This document shows positions 62,570 through 64,000 of a stretch of DNA of 64,000 nucleotides, piece after piece (position 1 is the stretch's first letter; each line of letters starts with the position of its first letter). The notes under the pieces are model-generated. The model worked only from the letters and a program-made list of their open reading frames with translations, was not told the origin of the DNA and ran no database searches. The position numbers and the translations under genes are program-made. The DNA is from Lucinisca nassula (Eukaryota > Mollusca > Bivalvia > Lucinida > Lucinidae). Location: NCBI GenBank assembly GCA_963580285.1, contig OY757010.1, forward strand, positions 212,258,138 to 212,322,137, in the 5' to 3' direction.

Positions 62570-64000
62570 CCTGTGGTTTCAGAGAAGAAGATTTTTGAAG
62601 CTTTTTTTCCATTACGAGTCTATGGGAGCGAAGGGGCCCCGGTGTGTCGCCCATTTGGAACCCAGGGGCATGATTGGCAGGAATTATGTAGGTGACCACC
62701 TGCCATTGCTACATGCTAAATATATAAGCTCTGGGCCCTGTGGTTTCAGAGAAGAAGATTTTTGAAGCTTTTTTTCCATTATGAGTCTATGGGAGCGAAG
62801 GGGCCCCGGGGCGTGGCCCATTTGGAACCCAGGGGCATGATTGACAGGAATTATGTAGGTGACCACCTGCCATTGCTACATGCTAAATATATAAGCTCTG
62901 GGCCCTGTGGTTTCAGAGAAGAAGATTTTTGAAGCTATTTTTCCATTATGAGTCTATAGGAGCTAAGGGGCCCTGGGGCGTGGCCCATTTGGAACCCAGG
63001 GGCATGATTGGCAGGAATTATGTTGGTGACCATTTGCTGTTGCTACATGCTAAATATCTAAGCTCTGGGCCCTGTGGTTTCAGAGAAGAAGATTTTTGAA
63101 GCTTTTTTCAATTATGAGTATATAGGAGCTAAGGGGCCCAGGGGTGTGGCCAATTTCGACTCCAGGGGCATGATTGGCAGGAATTATATAGGTTACCACT
63201 TGCCATTGCTACTTGCTAAATATCTAAGCTCTGGGCCCTGTGGTTTCAGAGAAGAAGATTTTTGAAGCTTTTTTCCATTATGAGTCTATAGGAGCTAATG
63301 GGCCCCGGGGCGTGGTCCGTTTGGACACCATGGGCATGATTGGCAGGAATTATGTAGGTGACCACTTGCTGTTACTACATGCTCAATATATAAGCTCTGG
63401 GCCCTGTGGTTTCAGAGAAGAAGATTTTTGAAGCTTTTTTTCCATTATGAGTCTATGGGAGCGAAGGGGCCCCGGGGCGTGGCCCATTTGGAACCCAGGG
63501 GCATGATTGGCAGGAATTATATAGGTGACCACCTGCCATTGCTACATGCTAAATATATAAACTCTGGGCCCTGTGATTTCAGAGAAGAAGATTTTTGAAG
63601 CTTTTTTTCCATTATGAGTCTATGGGAGCGAAGGGGCCTCGGGGCGTGGCCCTTTTTGAACCCAGGGGCATGATTGGCAGGAATTATGTAGGTGACCACT
63701 TGCCATTGCTACATGCTAAATATCTAAGCTCTAGGCCCTGTGGTTTCAGAGAAGAAGATTTTTGAAGCTTTTTTTCCATTATTAGTCTATGGGAGCGAAG
63801 GGGCCCTAGGGCGTGGCCCATTTGGCACCGAGGGGCATGATTGGCAGGAATTATATAGTTGACCACTTGCCCTTGCTACATGCTTAATATCTAAGCTCTG
63901 GGCCCTGTGGTTTCCGAGAAGAAGGTTTTAAAATGTTTTCCCATTATAAGTCTATGGGAGCTATATGTTGCCATGGCAACCAGAATTCCAATCTGATCAG

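Larger units (their letters stand above)
53898..64000. mobile_element. 166-bp satellite cassette (array 3), split by LTR element
   Basis: It starts CAAGAGGGCCCAATGGCCC with CGCTCACC. It carries the same repeat V fragment (53997-54166) as cassette 2, then satellite units to 56105. The LTR element follows, and units resume at 62570 up to GTTGCCATGGCAAC (63967-63980). The window ends inside the 3' part. Units number about 20 in total. Confidence 0.82.

Noticed and set aside
52227..64000. Upstream exons of the cysteine-repeat gene
   Set aside because: I looked for minus-strand exons with a phase-2 donor and cysteine spacing; only repeats, satellites and the LTR element were found.

Overview
The window looks like intron and repeat sequence from a large, repeat-rich animal genome, most probably a bivalve mollusc. 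The reasons are GT-AG introns of up to about 13 kb, tRNA-derived SINEs with target-site duplications, mariner and Ty3/Gypsy elements, dense TTAA-flanked MITEs, and tandem-repeat elements built on GGTCAAGGTCA-type units. 'Bivalve' rests on general resemblance and was not tested by search. There are no bacterial operons, rRNA genes or CRISPR arrays.

One host gene can be supported. It lies on the minus strand and runs through almost the whole window (52226 down to 2999). Eight exons (303, 240, 388, 28, 115, 228, 152 and 103 nt) have consensus splice sites, and all seven internal junctions keep one reading frame. Together they encode about 519 residues of an unrecognised cysteine-patterned protein made of tandem repeats of about 80-100 residues. 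Five introns fall at the same place, in phase 2 one codon after the third cysteine of a repeat. Both ends of the gene lie outside the window.

The introns are filled with transposons. 1-14 kb: TTAA MITEs, SINEs and hairpin elements around exons 8 to 5. 14-27 kb: degenerate tandem arrays, a 1.2-kb TIR transposon inside a MITE, exon 4, and two tandem-repeat cassettes. 27-37 kb: exon 3, a duplicated MITE, a mariner interrupted by a tRNA-Thr-type SINE and itself inserted in an older repeat, and a second mariner pseudogene split by a MITE. 37-40.5 kb: a 166-bp satellite cassette, then exon 2. 41.5-49.7 kb: an 8.1-kb cassette inserted in a MITE and carrying two further cassettes and a SINE. 50-54 kb: two more cassettes around exon 1. 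53.9-64 kb: a third 166-bp satellite cassette split by a young LTR retrotransposon.

The LTR element (56106-62569) has a proline-type primer site, a SCAN-like Gag, protease, integrase and then reverse transcriptase/RNase H. Integrase before RT is the Gmr1-like variant of Ty3/Gypsy. Its LTRs differ by one visible substitution and a 13-bp indel, yet its RT active site reads YIND instead of YxDD.

The most unusual structure is a superfamily of cassettes. They begin with CAAGA (one with CTAGA), carry a short inverted repeat whose sequence differs by family, often contain a tandem core and a GACGGACGGACG-like tract, and end in TAAA/ATAAA. Four insertions into other known repeats define the ends, so these are mobile elements. 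Their cores carry dense nuclear-receptor-type AGGTCA half-sites, and the satellite cassettes end with a perfect RFX-type X-box palindrome.
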